Shown here piece by piece: positions 62,702 through 64,000 of a stretch of 64,000 nucleotides of DNA. Position 1 is the first letter of the stretch, and every line of letters begins with the position of its first letter. Below the pieces are notes generated by a model. That model searched no databases. It was not told where the DNA came from and saw only the letters and a list, made by a program, of their open reading frames with translations. The position numbers and the translations under genes were made by a program. The stretch lies in contig ONAN01000003.1 of NCBI GenBank assembly GCA_900315805.1, positions 62,001-126,000 on the forward strand. Direction: 5' to 3'. Source of the stretch: an uncultured Selenomonadales bacterium (GTDB lineage: Bacteria; Bacillota; Negativicutes; Acidaminococcales; Acidaminococcaceae).

Positions 62702-63406
62702 ATGAGCTATCTGTCCTTTATGAAACAGGCCCTGGGCAACCTGTTCAAAAAACCGGCGACCTCCCCGTATCCGCTGCAGCCGAAAACCTTTGAGGAGGGC
62801 GTGCGAGGGCACGTGGAAAACGACAGCTCCCGGTGCATCCTCTGCGGCATGTGCATGCGCACCTGTCCGGCCGGCGCCATCACGGTGGACCGGAAGACGG
62901 GCCTGTGGCGCCTGGATCCTTTTTCCTGCGTCCAGTGCGCCGCCTGCGTGGAAAACTGCCCCAAAAAGTGCCTTTCCATGAAACCGGAATACACGGCCCC
63001 GGCCCTGAAGAAGGAAGCCGTGGAGCTCCAGGTCGTCCTGCCGGCGGCCCCGGCGAAACCGGCCCTGGCCGGAAAAGGCCCGGCCAAGGCAGCCCCGGCG
63101 GCTCCTGCCGCGGCAGCTACTGCCGGCGCGACGGGCAGCCAGGTCGTCAACGATGTCAGCCGCTGCATCTGCTGCGGCATGTGCCAGCGCAACTGCCCGG
63201 CCGGCGCCATTACGGTGAACCTGCGCGAGCGGACCTGGCGCATCGACCTCGCGTCCTGCGTGAACTGCGACACGTGCATCACCAACTGCCCGCGCAAATG
63301 CCTCAGCCTCGGCAGCTATGCGGGCAGCCCGGCGGAAGTCACGCTCCACGTGCCGCGGCCGAAGGTGAACAAGGCCCCGGCGCAGAAGGGGAACCCCGAT
63401 GCATGA
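62702..63406 (+). CDS. echF: Ech hydrogenase ferredoxin subunit (EchF) with two 2[4Fe-4S] domains
   Basis: A 234-residue protein, about twice the usual EchF length. Domain 1 has Cys45/48/51/55 and Cys76/79/82/86; domain 2 has Cys155/158/161/165 and Cys186/189/192/196. An Ala/Pro/Lys linker (about 100-148) joins them. Each domain is a full 2[4Fe-4S] ferredoxin with the CGMC...CPAGAITV pattern, so four clusters are predicted where two are normal. The two copies look like a tandem duplication. The subunit should carry electrons from soluble ferredoxin to EchC. Its end overlaps hypA by eight bases. Confidence 0.9.
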   Translation: MSYLSFMKQALGNLFKKPATSPYPLQPKTFEEGVRGHVENDSSRCILCGMCMRTCPAGAITVDRKTGLWRLDPFSCVQCAACVENCPKKCLSMKPEYTAPALKKEAVELQVVLPAAPAKPALAGKGPAKAAPAAPAAAATAGATGSQVVNDVSRCICCGMCQRNCPAGAITVNLRERTWRIDLASCVNCDTCITNCPRKCLSLGSYAGSPAEVTLHVPRPKVNKAPAQKGNPDA

Positions 63407-63743
63407 GTATCCGGTCACTCTGGAAATCGTGCGCATCGCCTCGGAAACGGCCCGGGAGAAACACGGCCGGGTCCGGGCCATCCATCTCGTCGTCGGCGAG
63501 GACTCCGGCTTTATCGGCGCGTCCATCCAAATGTATTTCGACATCATCGCCGAAGGGACGCCGTGCGCCGGCGCGACCCTCACCATCCGCGACGTGAAGC
63601 CGAAGATGCGCTGCGACAAGTGCGGGCGCCTGTTTGAACGGAAACGTTTTTCCTTTACCTGTCCCTGGTGCGGCGGCGCCGGGTCGCCGACGGAGATCGG
63701 CAAGGAATTCTACATCGACACGGTGGATTTGGAGGTACCATAA
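63399..63743 (+). CDS. hypA: Hydrogenase nickel incorporation protein HypA
   Basis: A 114-residue nickel chaperone for [NiFe]-hydrogenase maturation. MHEYPVT begins with the nickel-binding Met-His, and the zinc site is MRCDKCGR...TCPWCGG, two CxxC pairs near residues 67 and 88. The gene overlaps echF and shares a base with hypB (TAATG). Its place directly after the structural genes indicates it serves this hydrogenase. Confidence 0.95.
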   Translation: MHEYPVTLEIVRIASETAREKHGRVRAIHLVVGEDSGFIGASIQMYFDIIAEGTPCAGATLTIRDVKPKMRCDKCGRLFERKRFSFTCPWCGGAGSPTEIGKEFYIDTVDLEVP

Positions 63744-64000
63744 TGCATATGATCAAAGCCGATGTCAAAATGGACATCTATTCCCATAACGACCACATCG
63801 CGGGCCATGTAAGGGAATATCTCGAACAACACGGCATTTACGCGGTGAACGTCATGGGAGCGCCGGGCACGGGCAAGACCACGTCCCTGGAACAGCTTAT
63901 GAAACACCTGCCCGGCAAGGTCTACGTCATCGAAGGCGACATCGAGTCGGACCTCGACACGGAACGGCTCCGCCGCCAGAACGTGCCGGCGGCGCAGATC
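63743..64000 (+). CDS. hypB: Hydrogenase nickel incorporation GTPase HypB (5' part)
   Basis: The first 86 codons of a SIMIBI-class GTPase; the gene runs off the window. ATG 63743 follows GGAGGTACC and overlaps the hypA stop. The P-loop VMGAPGTGKTTSLEQ is near residue 38, and VYVIEGDIESDLDTERL follows, matching HypB. There is no His-rich or Cys-rich nickel-storage extension before the GTPase domain. It inserts nickel with HypA. Further hyp genes probably lie downstream. Confidence 0.93.
   Translation, partial: MHMIKADVKMDIYSHNDHIAGHVREYLEQHGIYAVNVMGAPGTGKTTSLEQLMKHLPGKVYVIEGDIESDLDTERLRRQNVPAAQI

Overview
This window is a G+C-rich, gene-dense bacterial chromosome segment with no sign of phage, insertion sequences or CRISPR. 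Gene content and order suggest a non-spore-forming Firmicute of the Negativicutes, tentatively an Acidaminococcaceae relative. The block from mfd to lysS follows the Bacillus/Clostridium order but lacks every sporulation gene that normally sits in it. An Ech-type hydrogenase with hyp genes, a two-subunit fumarase and a stand-alone IMP cyclohydrolase fit anaerobic fermenters of that group. The lineage is an inference; no rRNA is present.

Layout. 1-1.84 kb: end of a pentose-phosphate operon (split transketolase, class II aldolase/epimerase). 1.9-4.5 kb: ArsR-family metal sensor, Cys-rich DUF1847 protein, family 4 uracil-DNA glycosylase, secreted amidase. 4.5-10.3 kb: purine operon purE-purF-purM-purN-purH(cyclohydrolase only)-purD from one strong promoter, then guaB. 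12.2-13.8 kb: exported DUF4127 protein. 13.9-19.5 kb: polyphosphate block, a minus-strand Ppx/GppA-HD protein divergent from a second Ppx/GppA-HD paralogue and ppk. 19.5-31.6 kb: independently transcribed genes, namely an unknown small protein, NhaC-type antiporter, tRNA-Arg(CCU), membrane-anchored Ala/Pro/Lys-rich protein, TSUP exporter, adenine deaminase, MscS channel, DUF456 protein, VOC protein, 2-hydroxyacid dehydrogenase, CHAD protein, another unknown and PutP.

31.7-37 kb: DUF1934-argS, pyrG, glpX. 37.1-55.9 kb: the conserved housekeeping block mfd, SpoVB/MurJ-family flippase, mazG, divIC-like, S1-domain protein, tilS, hpt, ftsH, birA, coaX, dusB, then a two-gene unit (a protein usually labelled quinate dehydrogenase plus a homologue of the cyanobacterial acyl-ACP reductase), greA and lysS. 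56-57.6 kb: fumarase alpha and beta. 57.8-64 kb: energy-converting hydrogenase echABCDEF, hypA and the start of hypB.

The genes join purine synthesis and salvage (pur operon, guaB, ade, hpt), polyphosphate turnover (ppk, two Ppx-like proteins, CHAD), translation and tRNA modification (argS, lysS, tilS, dusB, tRNA-Arg) and anaerobic energy metabolism (fumarase, Ech). The points most worth a second look are the acyl-ACP-reductase-like pair, the doubled ferredoxin domain in EchF, the CzrA-type metal site in the ArsR regulator, the truncated PurH, and the precise removal of sporulation genes from an ancient gene block. No gap between genes exceeds about 300 bases; intergenic content is described under promoters and terminators.
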